From NCBI GenBank assembly GCA_905235135.1, contig CAJOKR010000048.1, positions 1 through 36,439 of the forward strand: 36,439 nt of DNA, given 5' to 3'. Below the pieces are notes generated by a model that did not search any database, was not told where the DNA came from, and worked only from the letters and a program-made list of their open reading frames with translations. The stretch comes from an uncultured Bacteroidales bacterium (GTDB taxonomy: Bacteria; Bacteroidota; Bacteroidia; Bacteroidales; WCHB1-69). The position numbers were made by a program, and so were the translations under genes. Positions 24,240-32,370 of the stretch are shown piece after piece. Within the stretch, counting starts at the first letter, position 1. Every line of letters starts with the position of its first letter.

Positions 24240-25364
24240 CTACATTAATTCGTTCATCACTTCGGTAAACCGCGACCACGCATACTTCTTCTTCTCTTCC
24301 CTCACGTTCTGTTCAAACTCTTCCTGTTTATGCTCGGAGAAGAAACGGTGCAATGCGTCGGCAATTTGCTTAGAATCAGGTTCTACCACGTAACCAATCT
24401 TGCCGTCGGGCACGATTTCGGGCAGGCCGCCGACGTTGGTCACCAGCATCGGTTTCTCGAAGTGGAAGGCAATTTGGGTGACACCGCTTTGGGTGGCGGT
24501 TTTATAAGGTTGTGCCACAATGTCGGCCGCGCTGAAATAGCGGTTCACCTCACCGTCGGGGATGAAATCGGTACAGAGCACCACCCTATCATCGATTCCC
24601 AACTCCTTGATTCTGTTGAGGTAAGGAGCCGAATCGCCGTAAAACTCGCCCGCCACCAGCAATTTCACCCCAGCCTCGCGCAATCGCGCATCCGCGAAAG
24701 CATCGATAAGCAGATCCAGTCCCTTGTAGGCACGGATGAAACCGAAGAAGAGCACATAACGGAAGTCCGGACTGAGGTTCAACAGGGAAAGAGCCTCCTC
24801 GCGGGGAAGGCGATCCCCGTAGTGGTCGTAGATGGGATGTGGCGAGAAGCGTTTCGGACAGTTCCGTTTGTCGAAATGCTCAATGTCCTTCACCACCGAT
24901 TCCGAAAGCGCCATAAAACCGTCCATAGCTTTCACGAAGTAGGGCGGCAGGAACTTGTCGAGGACATTCGGTTCATGGGGTATCATATTGTGTACCAGCG
25001 CGATAACCTTAGAATAGCCATTACGATGGATTTTCCGGGCTATCGTGCCCATGCAGGGGGCCATAAACGACATCCAGTAGGCGAAGACCACCACATCGGG
25101 CCGTTTTTTGGCAATTTCCCGACCCACTTTGCACCAATTGAAGGGATTGCAGGAATTGACTTTTCGGTAGATGGTCAGGTTTTCGGGCGCAGGGTCCGGA
25201 CTGTATTGGGTCTTCCCGGGGAACAGGAAGTCAGGGTACTGCAGGGTGAAGGTGTAAATCTCCACCTCATGCCCTTGGCTTTGCAATTCGCAGGCCAGGC
25301 GCTCATTGAAGGCCGCGAGCCCCCCGCGGTAGGGGTATGCTGTTCCGAGAATGATGATTTTCAT
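24240..25364 (-). CDS. Glycosyltransferase family 4 (GT-B)
   Basis: 374 residues from the ATG at 25364, chosen because MKIIILGTAYPYRGGLAAFN is the canonical GT-B N-terminus; a longer frame begins at 25385. The acceptor-side domain comes first. The donor-binding C-terminal domain has VLFFGFIRAYKGLDLLIDAFA, KLLVAGEFYGD and VALCTDFIP-type strands, then the GT4 signature region SGVTQIAFHFEKPMLVTNVGGLPEIV. It transfers a sugar from a nucleotide donor with retention. The sugar is unknown; proximity to gmhA suggests a heptose or LPS-core role, but that is inference. The promoter element TACCTTTGC lies 17 bases upstream. Confidence 0.9.
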   Translation of the reverse strand: MKIIILGTAYPYRGGLAAFNERLACELQSQGHEVEIYTFTLQYPDFLFPGKTQYSPDPAPENLTIYRKVNSCNPFNWCKVGREIAKKRPDVVVFAYWMSFMAPCMGTIARKIHRNGYSKVIALVHNMIPHEPNVLDKFLPPYFVKAMDGFMALSESVVKDIEHFDKRNCPKRFSPHPIYDHYGDRLPREEALSLLNLSPDFRYVLFFGFIRAYKGLDLLIDAFADARLREAGVKLLVAGEFYGDSAPYLNRIKELGIDDRVVLCTDFIPDGEVNRYFSAADIVAQPYKTATQSGVTQIAFHFEKPMLVTNVGGLPEIVPDGKIGYVVEPDSKQIADALHRFFSEHKQEEFEQNVREEKKKYAWSRFTEVMNELM

Positions 25365-25381
25365 AATGACGAATTTGAGGT

Positions 25382-25390
25382 GCAAAGGTA
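25382..25390 (-). promoter_or_regulatory. Promoter -7 element of the glycosyltransferase-gmhA unit (TACCTTTGC)
   Basis: The reverse complement of 25382-25390 is TACCTTTGC, a full match to TAnnTTTG, 17 bases before the ATG at 25364. It lies between the end of hipT and this gene and gives the sugar genes their own promoter. Confidence 0.65.
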
Positions 25391-25412
25391 CACAATTTTC
25401 AATTTAATCCAC

Positions 25413-26360
25413 CTATTTTGATTCGATATTCAAGCGGTTCAACCGTTCCTTAATCATTGCTGTATATCTCATTTTCATTTCCTGAGGAAGGAAAGAACGT
25501 TCAATCCAATCATACCATTGCTCTTCCGCAGCATGAAATTTTTTCAGCATGTTTTGGATTACTTTTTCATCCAAACCGCTGTTAATCATGGCATTCTTGA
25601 AATCGTGCAGCTTGATTTTCTTCTTTCGGGCATTGAGTGTCAGCGCCAACTCTTCAGTATCGGAAGGCATTACCAAAAGCGTGTTCAACAAGTCATACCC
25701 GGGCGCAAGTTGATAATTTCCTGGAATCTTGCTGTAGATCGAGAAATTTTTCAAATGCATATCACTGTTACCCGTAATCCAGGAGAACAGAACGATTTCC
25801 CAAAAACGTTCGAGGTCGAGTTTTGGGGCAGAGGAATAGTGCAGAATCAGCTTGCCAATCTGCTCGTACGATCCTCTGTATTTGTTATCTGTCAGCTTTT
25901 CTGAGAGCTGGCACATGTCCTCCATAGGGAGTTTTGCCCCTTTCACCGTTCTGTCCACCCTGCGTGTCAAATAGCACAACTGACCGTCTGCAAATCGCAC
26001 AAGGGTGTGCGGAACAACTTGGATTTTAACCACTTCGGCCAGATGCATCGTCAAATCCTCCAGCTCGGGTAAAGAAGGAAACAACTCCGTCTGAGGCTTG
26101 AGAATGAATCGCCCCCATAGTCCCACAATGGTGAACCGAAACTCGTGCTGCAACCTTTCGATGTCCATAGACAGTTTCGCCTGTACACCCGTCACGGCCG
26201 TCTGACTGCGCACCACCTCTTTTGCCAGCTCTTTGATATCCGTATGACGATACGGGAATCCCGGAACGGTGGTCGTGCCGAAGAAGCGTTTTGCGCACTC
26301 TGGATGGTAATCCGCCATTCCCGCTTCCAATTCCTGATAACAACACAAACACTTTGCCAT
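25413..26360 (-). CDS. hipT: HipT-type serine/threonine kinase toxin
   Basis: 315 residues, the length of the split kinase without the HipA N-subdomain 1. It begins with a cysteine cluster typical of Bacteroidota members (CLCCYQEL, then YHPECAKRFFG). The glycine-rich ATP loop is AVTGVQAKLSM (about 55-65), and ILKPQ carries the nucleotide-binding lysine (Lys88). The catalytic loop GNSDMHLKNFS has Asp200 and Asn205, and the metal Asp223 lies in APGYDLL. These spacings equal those of E. coli HipA (309, 314, 332). HipA/HipT kinases phosphorylate aminoacyl-tRNA synthetases and cause growth arrest; the target here is unknown. It is the last gene of a hipB-hipS-hipT operon. An in-frame TAG sits one codon before the ATG, fixing the start. 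Confidence 0.9.
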   Translation of the reverse strand: MAKCLCCYQELEAGMADYHPECAKRFFGTTTVPGFPYRHTDIKELAKEVVRSQTAVTGVQAKLSMDIERLQHEFRFTIVGLWGRFILKPQTELFPSLPELEDLTMHLAEVVKIQVVPHTLVRFADGQLCYLTRRVDRTVKGAKLPMEDMCQLSEKLTDNKYRGSYEQIGKLILHYSSAPKLDLERFWEIVLFSWITGNSDMHLKNFSIYSKIPGNYQLAPGYDLLNTLLVMPSDTEELALTLNARKKKIKLHDFKNAMINSGLDEKVIQNMLKKFHAAEEQWYDWIERSFLPQEMKMRYTAMIKERLNRLNIESK

Positions 26361-26689
26361 AAACTACTGATTTTCAAGGTAATATCCACAATACTCACTG
26401 CGCCGATGCAGTCCCTACAGCAGGCCAGCAACAGCGACATCCGGTCTCGGGGGTTGATTTTCCAGTTGGCTTGGGCGATATCCAACAGCCAGCCTTCAGG
26501 AATCAATCCGTCAAAAAAGGGGAACAAGACATTGCTTACATAGGGCTTTATCTGCACTGGCATCGTCAAGCTTACAGGTGTTCCATTTTCCGTGACATAC
26601 GATTCGGAATAGGCGAACGTATAGCCATTTTCGTCCTCCGTCAGCACACCCGCCAACTTGTCCTGAAAATAGACTTCCGCTTGCTTCAT
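26192..26689 (-). CDS. hipS: HipS-type antitoxin (HipA N-terminal domain protein), C-terminally extended
   Basis: 165 residues as read. Residues 1-101 are the complete HipA N-subdomain 1: AEVYFQDKLAGVLTEDENGYTFAY, PVSLTMPVQ, LFPFFDGLIPEGWLLDIAQANWKI and DRMSLLLACCRDCIGAVSIV. Comparable Bacteroidota proteins stop near residue 105-112. Here the frame runs on for about 60 residues of unlike, basic sequence that overlaps hipT by 169 bases. One extra base in the four-base run at 26371-26374 would give ...ITLKNQ-stop, a 108-residue HipS ending just before the hipT ATG. The extension may therefore be a base-calling error. In HipBST systems this small protein, not HipB, neutralises the kinase. The start overlaps the hipB stop as ATGA. 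Confidence 0.8.
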   Translation of the reverse strand: MKQAEVYFQDKLAGVLTEDENGYTFAYSESYVTENGTPVSLTMPVQIKPYVSNVLFPFFDGLIPEGWLLDIAQANWKINPRDRMSLLLACCRDCIGAVSIVDITLKISSLWQSVCVVIRNWKREWRITIQSAQNASSARPPFRDSRIVIRISKSWQKRWCAVRRP

Positions 26690-26901
26690 AACTCACCCCT
26701 TTCCTTTTTCACAGGTCCCAACTCAGCTCCGAACATATCCAGTACTACGTTCACCTTGTCCATCCTCAAAGTGGATTTCCCTTGTTCCAAATCGCGCACG
26801 AATCGCAACCCGACTCCAGATTTTTCTGACAAATCCACCTGGGTCAGATGATACATTTTGCGCTGTTCTTTCACAAATCTCGCCAGTTTTGTCTCAGTCA
26901 T
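26686..26901 (-). CDS. hipB: HipB-type XRE-family DNA-binding protein
   Basis: 71 residues, one helix-turn-helix domain: LARFVKEQRKMYHLTQVDLSEKSGVGLRFVRDLEQGKSTLRMDKVNVVLDMFGAEL. This is the standard length and spacing for HipB-like repressors. It is expected to dimerise and repress its own operon by binding the operators that start 4 bases before its ATG. The stop overlaps the hipS start (ATGA), which suggests translational coupling. The promoter element TATTTTTGC lies at 27000-27008. Confidence 0.9.
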   Translation of the reverse strand: MTETKLARFVKEQRKMYHLTQVDLSEKSGVGLRFVRDLEQGKSTLRMDKVNVVLDMFGAELGPVKKERGEL

Positions 26902-26904
26902 AAT

Positions 26905-27002
26905 TATACGCTTTCGGGTATAAACCCATTGAAAAATAGAATATTATACGTTATCGGGTATAAAAACGCTGTAATCAATGAATTTATACCTTTTCGGGTG
27001 CA
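26905..27002 (-). promoter_or_regulatory. Three HipB operators at exact 40-bp spacing
   Basis: TATAC-N8-GTATA occurs at 26905-26922 and 26945-26962. A degenerate third copy, TATAC-N8-GTGCA, lies at 26985-27002. The spacers (GCTTTCGG, GTTATCGG, CTTTTCGG) are similar and of equal length. The start-to-start distance is 40 bp both times. The layout equals the known E. coli hipB operator TATCC-N8-GGATA with one base changed in each arm. The third copy overlaps the promoter element, and the first ends just before the hipB start codon. Confidence 0.85.
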
Positions 27003-27008
27003 AAAATA
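27000..27008 (-). promoter_or_regulatory. Promoter -7 element of the hip operon (TATTTTTGC)
   Basis: The reverse complement of 27000-27008 is TATTTTTGC, matching TAnnTTTG. It overlaps operator 3 by three bases, so the proposed repressor would cover it. The implied leader (about 90 nt) contains operators 1 and 2. Confidence 0.65.
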
Positions 27009-27067
27009 CAAAATTTCCTAATATCCCAACGTCTCACGCTCCACGTCTTACGTCATAAAATTTTTCG

Positions 27068-27075
27068 TACTTTTG
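27068..27075 (+). promoter_or_regulatory. Promoter -7 element of the YfhO/TagF-like operon (TACTTTTG)
   Basis: TACTTTTGC on the plus strand matches TAnnTTTG and lies 95 bases before the ATG at 27170. It is divergent from the hip promoter, about 60 bases away. No clear -33 box is seen. Confidence 0.65.
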
Positions 27076-27169
27076 CAGCCTGAAAAATTAGAATGAAAAA
27101 CTGATTGGATGCTGCTGTAAAGACCCTATTCACTATTTATGTTTTTTCAGAGAATAAAATGATTAGAAT

Positions 27170-29665
27170 ATGAAAAATAAAAACATTTGGATTCATATAG
27201 GCATGGTTGTGGCCATGTTTGTATTGGCTTCTGTCTATCTTATGCCTGTATATGAAGGTAAGACACTGATGCAAGGCGACCAACAAAAAGCTCAGGCCGC
27301 TAACTATAAGCTGCGTATGGAAGCTGAGAGGACAGGGCATATTCCAAAATGGGAAGAAGCCATGTTCAGCGGCATGCCATCGTATCAGATATGGGGTGAT
27401 GGTCAGAAGTCACTGTTTCAGCACATTAACACAATTATTTTGATGCAAGGCACTGGCTTGACCAGTACAGTAGCCATTATTTTTCTTTACCTCTTGGGCT
27501 TTTATATTGCCATGATACTAATGGGGTTTTCTCCTTGGTTGGCGATGTTAGGAGCAGTCGGCTTCGGATTAGGGAGTTATAATATTATTATTATTGAGGC
27601 TGGACACGCCACTAAAGCATGGTGCATTGCCATGATGGCACCCATCTTAGCCGGAATGACAATGACGTTGAAAGCTGCTCTTGCCACAGATATCGACAAA
27701 AAGAAACGCAACCGACAGATACTATGGGGAAGTCTTGTTTTCACAATCGCCCTTATCTTGCAAATTTCATTCAACCATATTCAGATTACCTTTTATACGG
27801 CCATCGGCTGTTTTATGATAGGACTTGTATATCTGGTCTATGCCATTATTGACAAGCGTTTCCTCCCCTTTGTGGCCAGTGCAGCTATCCTGCTGTTAGG
27901 CGTGGGGCTTGCCCTTGGTTGCAATGTGCGCCATCTGTTGGTCAACCAAGAATATGCCAAATACACGATGCGTGGCGGCAACGAAATCACAGTGACACCC
28001 GATGACCTATATCACGAACAGAGTACTACTGCTTCGCAAAATACCGCTACGGGTCTTGACATCGACTATGCTTACGCATGGAGTTATGGCGTTGGCGAGA
28101 CCTACACCCTGTTAGTACCAGGTGCCATGGGCGGCGGTAGCGGCGAACGCGTGGGTAAAGAGAGCGCCTTCTACAAGGCGTTCCGTAGCGAGTACGCACC
28201 ACTCTATTGGGGCGACCAACCTTTTACCAGCGGACCCGTATATTTTGGGGCTGTCATAATGCTCCTTTTCTTAATAGGAATGATTGTCACCCGCGGCCCC
28301 GAACGCTGGTGGGTGCTGGCAGCCACGATAATCGGCATCATCTTGGCTTGGGGAAAAAATTTCATGCCTTTCAACGAATGGGCCTTTTACCACATCCCGT
28401 TCTACAATAAATTCCGTACTCCGAGCATGGCACTGGTACTGCCCAGCGTGTGCGTAGCCATCATGGCTGTGCTTGGTCTGAAAGCAATACTCGACAAGGA
28501 ACGAGACCGCCGTCGTGTCAATCTCGGCATCTACATTGGAACTGGTGTCCTGAGTGCTCTCATCCTTGTTGTTCTCCTCCTTAGTGGCTCATTCAGTTAT
28601 AGTGGTTTGAGCGACACCCAAATGGCAGCCCAATACGGCAACCAGTGGGATATGATCAAGAGTGTGCTGGTAAGCGACCGGATGGCCTTGCTGCGTAGCG
28701 ATTCGTGGCGCAGCCTGTTCCTCCTCATCCTCACAGCGGTCGTAATATGGCTCTACAATAACGAAAAGATGAAAAAGAGCGGCATCATTTTGGCCATCAT
28801 AGGCGTGCTGATACTTGTTGACTTGTGGGCTGTCGATCGTCGTTACCTCAACGAAGACAACTTCGTGAAGTCACGCAAACTAGAACTTCGTCCCGACCAG
28901 TGGGACAAAGATATCGACGAGCTGGCCGCCCGTTATGGTGATTACGACTACCGCGTGTTCAACTTGGCTGTGAACACTTTCAACGACAGCAAACCTTCTG
29001 CTTACCACAACCAGGTTGGTGGTTACAGTGCTGCCAAGCTGAGCCGTTATCAGAACCTCATCGATTTCTATCTCAGCCGCCATATCAAACCCGAGGTGCT
29101 CTCCATGCTCAACACCCGATATGTGGTGATGCAAAACGGTCAGGTGCAGCGCCTGCCCGATGCATTGGGCAACTGCTGGTTCGTGCAAGAGATTAAGCCT
29201 GTGGGCAACCCCAACGAAGAGATTTTGGCCCTCAACGACATTGACCCTGCTGTCACCGCCGTCATCGACACAAGCAAGTTCAACGTTCGGAGGTCCGCAT
29301 TCGGGGCTGACACCACGGCAACAATAGCTTTAGAGCCTCAGAAAGAGGAGAGTGCCGATTACCGCAAATATGTCTCGCACAGCAACAGCGACCAACTGGC
29401 GGTCTTCAGCGAGATTCATTACGCTCCCGACTGGTTCGCCTACATTGATGGAAAGCCCGCCGACTATTTCCGGGCCAACTACGTGCTTCGCGCCATGTTC
29501 GTGCCCGCCGGTGACCACGTCATCGAGTTCAAGAATGAAGCACCCCTCTTCCATCGGCTGGACAATATCGGTCTTATCGTATCTATTATCACAATACTGC
29601 TAATGGCAGGTGCCATCATACTCTGTTACGCTCCTTTCAGAAAAACTGAGACAGTACAATCATGA
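27170..29665 (+). CDS. YfhO-family polytopic membrane protein
   Basis: 831 residues. The first TM helix is followed by a long outer loop with EGKTLMQGDQQKAQAANYKL and WEEAMFSGMPSYQIWG, which carries the acidic residues expected of GT-C glycosyltransferases. About 12 TM helices extend to residue 550, then a soluble beta-rich C-terminal domain, and a last TM helix (about 800-820) with a short basic tail. This is the usual Bacteroidota YfhO layout. In Bacillus and Listeria, YfhO-type proteins use undecaprenyl-phosphate-linked sugars to glycosylate teichoic acids, so sugar transfer on the outer face of the inner membrane is the likely role. The stop overlaps the start of the TagF-like gene by four bases (ATGA). 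Confidence 0.85.
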   Translation: MKNKNIWIHIGMVVAMFVLASVYLMPVYEGKTLMQGDQQKAQAANYKLRMEAERTGHIPKWEEAMFSGMPSYQIWGDGQKSLFQHINTIILMQGTGLTSTVAIIFLYLLGFYIAMILMGFSPWLAMLGAVGFGLGSYNIIIIEAGHATKAWCIAMMAPILAGMTMTLKAALATDIDKKKRNRQILWGSLVFTIALILQISFNHIQITFYTAIGCFMIGLVYLVYAIIDKRFLPFVASAAILLLGVGLALGCNVRHLLVNQEYAKYTMRGGNEITVTPDDLYHEQSTTASQNTATGLDIDYAYAWSYGVGETYTLLVPGAMGGGSGERVGKESAFYKAFRSEYAPLYWGDQPFTSGPVYFGAVIMLLFLIGMIVTRGPERWWVLAATIIGIILAWGKNFMPFNEWAFYHIPFYNKFRTPSMALVLPSVCVAIMAVLGLKAILDKERDRRRVNLGIYIGTGVLSALILVVLLLSGSFSYSGLSDTQMAAQYGNQWDMIKSVLVSDRMALLRSDSWRSLFLLILTAVVIWLYNNEKMKKSGIILAIIGVLILVDLWAVDRRYLNEDNFVKSRKLELRPDQWDKDIDELAARYGDYDYRVFNLAVNTFNDSKPSAYHNQVGGYSAAKLSRYQNLIDFYLSRHIKPEVLSMLNTRYVVMQNGQVQRLPDALGNCWFVQEIKPVGNPNEEILALNDIDPAVTAVIDTSKFNVRRSAFGADTTATIALEPQKEESADYRKYVSHSNSDQLAVFSEIHYAPDWFAYIDGKPADYFRANYVLRAMFVPAGDHVIEFKNEAPLFHRLDNIGLIVSIITILLMAGAIILCYAPFRKTETVQS

Positions 29666-30822
29666 CCTCTGTTGGACAATATGTTATTGCCGTAGCAAAG
29701 TTGATCGCTGCTTTCTTTGTGACGTTTCCGACCCGCAGGAAGCAGCGCCATCGCAATCTGATGCTCGTATCAGAGATGGGCAACGATGCCCGCGACAACG
29801 GCTACCATTTCTTCCTTCATGTCCTACATCACCATCCGGAAATAGAGACTTATTACGTCATTTCCGACAATTCCCCCGACCGTCCACGGCTTGCGGAATA
29901 TGAAAAGAATCTGGTACGCTATCTGTCGTTCCGGCACTGCAAACTTTTCTGTCAAGCCCATTGGCTGGTGGGTACCCATCTCAGGTCAGGACACACCCCG
30001 TTGCCTTTCGAGGTGGCCAAATGGCTGAACCGAATACTGCATATCTTTAAGCATAAGAAGGTGGTTTTCCTCCAGCATGGCATCACAAAAAACCACCAAA
30101 GCCGTTTCGGGTTCGATAATACCTTTTTCGATTTGATTATTTGCGGTGCCGCACCCGAGGCCGATTACTTTGTAGAACAGTTCCATTACCCTCCCCGTAT
30201 GGCACTCTATACGGGCTTTTGCCGATACGACAAACTGTTGGACTTTCAGCTGAAGCGCCAGCTACTGGTAATGCCCACGTGGCGCGGGTACATACATCTA
30301 GATAAGATTGCCGACAGTCAGTACTATAAATCCTACCATGCTCTTTTGAATGACCCCCGACTGGCTTCACTCCTCGAACGTTACAACATTGACCTAATTT
30401 TCTATCCCCATCACCGTTTCCAGCCTGTGGTCGAACAGTTCAAGCAGGGAATCACTTCAGCACGCATTACCATTGCCGACGTATTGCACTACGACGTGCA
30501 ACAACTGCTTAAAGAGTCGGCCTTGTTGATTACAGACTATTCCAGTGTGTTTTTTGACTTCACCTATATGAAAAAACCGGTGTTGTTCTATCAATTCGAC
30601 AAGGATATTTTTTTCAGCAAGCATATAGGGTCGGGTTATGTTGACGAAAGTGCTTTCGGTCCTGTTGCCAACAAGGTCGATGACCTTCTGTCATTATTGG
30701 AGACCTATTTAGAGAACGGCATGCGTTTGGAGTCCTATTACGAGGCAACAGTGGACCGTTTCTTCCCCATACGTGACACACACAACTGCGAGCGTGTGTT
30801 CGACGCTGTGATGGACTGTTGA
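29662..30822 (+). CDS. CDP-glycerol glycerophosphotransferase family protein (TagF-like)
   Basis: 386 residues, one TagF-type catalytic domain (Glyphos_transf) without a second glycosyltransferase domain. Visible motifs are VFLQHGITKNHQSRFG (the HG active-site motif), ALYTGFCRYDKLL, LVMPTWRGY, FYPHHRF and the CDP-binding end ALLITDYSSVFFDFTYMKKPVLFYQFD. Relatives polymerise or attach glycerol- or ribitol-phosphate units from CDP-activated donors in teichoic acids. In Gram-negatives they decorate capsules. The N-terminal hydrophobic stretch (residues 8-22) may bind the membrane. The four-base overlap with the YfhO gene implies linked translation. No CDP-glycerol synthetase gene (tagD-like) is in the window. 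Confidence 0.88.
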   Translation: MTSVGQYVIAVAKLIAAFFVTFPTRRKQRHRNLMLVSEMGNDARDNGYHFFLHVLHHHPEIETYYVISDNSPDRPRLAEYEKNLVRYLSFRHCKLFCQAHWLVGTHLRSGHTPLPFEVAKWLNRILHIFKHKKVVFLQHGITKNHQSRFGFDNTFFDLIICGAAPEADYFVEQFHYPPRMALYTGFCRYDKLLDFQLKRQLLVMPTWRGYIHLDKIADSQYYKSYHALLNDPRLASLLERYNIDLIFYPHHRFQPVVEQFKQGITSARITIADVLHYDVQQLLKESALLITDYSSVFFDFTYMKKPVLFYQFDKDIFFSKHIGSGYVDESAFGPVANKVDDLLSLLETYLENGMRLESYYEATVDRFFPIRDTHNCERVFDAVMDC

Positions 30823-30866
30823 AGGTTTACCAACATATAAGGAGGCTGTGCAAGAGCACTGAAATA

Positions 30867-31976
30867 TTAAAAAAGAGCATATATTTCTTCCATTGTTTTA
30901 TCAATATTGAACATTGCCGATCGTTCAAGAGATTTTTCATGGTAATAATTCAGCTGCTCTCTATTGTCCAACAATGCTTTAACAGCATTGTAAATAGAAT
31001 CATCATCTTGTTCGGTTAGTACTCCGAATTTTCCATTATCAAGTATTTCAACAGTACCTGTGACTCGTGTGGCACAAATAGGAATCCCTAAACAAATTGC
31101 CTCACAGACTACTAAAGGATAACCTTCGGTCAGCGAAGTCAACAAAAACAGGTCGAACTGCTTTATATAAGGGTATGCGGGTTTTTTAAATCCTTTAAAA
31201 AACACATAATTCTCTAATCCAAGTTGTTTCTGCAATTGCATTAAATCGTCTTTTAAGGGACCTTCGCCAATTAACCAAAACTCAATATCATAATTGTCAT
31301 CTTTAAGTCGTTTTGCGACCCTCAACAATCTATCCAATCTTTTCTGTTCTACAAATCGCGCAACATTTCCAATAACAAATTTGTCCTTTTCAACATGTGT
31401 ATTGTTGGCTGATTGTATGATGCTCTCTTTTGGAATTGGATTATAAATTACTGTTTTGGGCACATTAATATCAAACAGCTTGTCAAATTGGCTGGAACTG
31501 TCATTTGAAACAAAGACGAGCTTGTCCATTTTGGAATAACAGGCCTTCTCCATTTTATCGCCATAAATGGAAAGGTATTTAGTATGATGATGTGTGAACA
31601 GATCTATATGAACCCAACTGATATTCACTTCTGCTTGGTTTGTCAAGTATGAGTGGAATAAGAGCGAATAACCTTCCATAAAAGAAATTATCGCATCGTA
31701 TTTATCCTTAATTCTATGCTGAACAATAAGTCTGTTTACAAAATGAATATTAAAATATTTCGATAGCCCAAACCCAAGCATAAAGAAAAATCTGTTGAAA
31801 AGTGTCGTGATTCTAACATTTTTTGGAATATCTGACAGATAAATCCCCGCATGTTTCACTAATGCCAACTCCACGTCATATTGTTTGTAATCAAAATGTT
31901 GGAGAATGTCCACCAACACTTTTTCCGCGCCACCACCTGCCAAATTGAACATTATGAACAGTATCTTTTTTTTCAT
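30867..31976 (-). CDS. Glycosyltransferase family 4
   Basis: 369 residues, GT-B fold. The N-terminus MKKKILFIMFNLAGGGAEKVLVDIL is the typical GT4 opening with the GGGAE loop. The donor domain contains VIGNVARFVEQKRLDRLLRVAKRL and LIGEGPLKDDL, then the E-x7-E region SLTEGYPLVVCEAICLGIPICATRVTGTVEIL. The sugar is unknown. The gene is markedly AT-rich compared with the 10-25 kb genes, as are its two neighbours to the right, which suggests a transferred polysaccharide segment. It converges with the TagF-like gene over a 44-base gap and has its own promoter element at 32054-32062. Confidence 0.9.
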   Translation of the reverse strand: MKKKILFIMFNLAGGGAEKVLVDILQHFDYKQYDVELALVKHAGIYLSDIPKNVRITTLFNRFFFMLGFGLSKYFNIHFVNRLIVQHRIKDKYDAIISFMEGYSLLFHSYLTNQAEVNISWVHIDLFTHHHTKYLSIYGDKMEKACYSKMDKLVFVSNDSSSQFDKLFDINVPKTVIYNPIPKESIIQSANNTHVEKDKFVIGNVARFVEQKRLDRLLRVAKRLKDDNYDIEFWLIGEGPLKDDLMQLQKQLGLENYVFFKGFKKPAYPYIKQFDLFLLTSLTEGYPLVVCEAICLGIPICATRVTGTVEILDNGKFGVLTEQDDDSIYNAVKALLDNREQLNYYHEKSLERSAMFNIDKTMEEIYALF

Positions 31977-32370
31977 ATCAATAATTTTAGAACAATTTGC
32001 TTGTATTCGTTTTACAAACGCAATTCTAAGTCACAGAACTAGAATTTAACGGTGCAAAATTAGAAAAAATAATCACATTGTGCGCAAGGTCTCGATTTTT
32101 TCTCGACTGGTTAACTCAACTTGTAATGTGTCACCAAATTATCATCGTCCATATGGCTCTCAAAAAAAAATGTATTCCTCATGGGTGGTCATCTCAATAT
32201 CAAAAATGGACCACTCCACCCTATAGATAGGCACAAAACACTAACTTGGCACACACGTTTATCGTTCTAAATATTGATTTACAGCCATTTATCGTTAACT
32301 ATTCCAGCGGCAGAGATACGAATAGACCTAGTCGGCATCCCGACAAAGAGCAAAAAGCATCGTTGACGTG
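31977..32370. other. Intergenic stretch with one promoter element
   Basis: These 394 bases separate two minus-strand glycosyltransferase genes. Besides the promoter element at 32054-32062 I see no ORF, RNA structure or repeat that I would defend. It is AT-rich on the left and more mixed from 32280 on. Confidence 0.6.
32054..32062 (-). promoter_or_regulatory. Promoter -7 element of the GT4 gene (TAATTTTGC)
   Basis: The reverse complement of 32054-32062 is TAATTTTGC, matching TAnnTTTG. A TTG lies 22 bases further upstream, close to the expected -33 position. The element is 78 bases before the ATG at 31976. Confidence 0.6.

Noticed and set aside
24330..25421. 363-codon plus-strand open frame opposite the glycosyltransferase gene
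   Set aside because: Antisense shadow of a well-supported GT4 gene; it also overlaps the minus-strand promoter at 25382.
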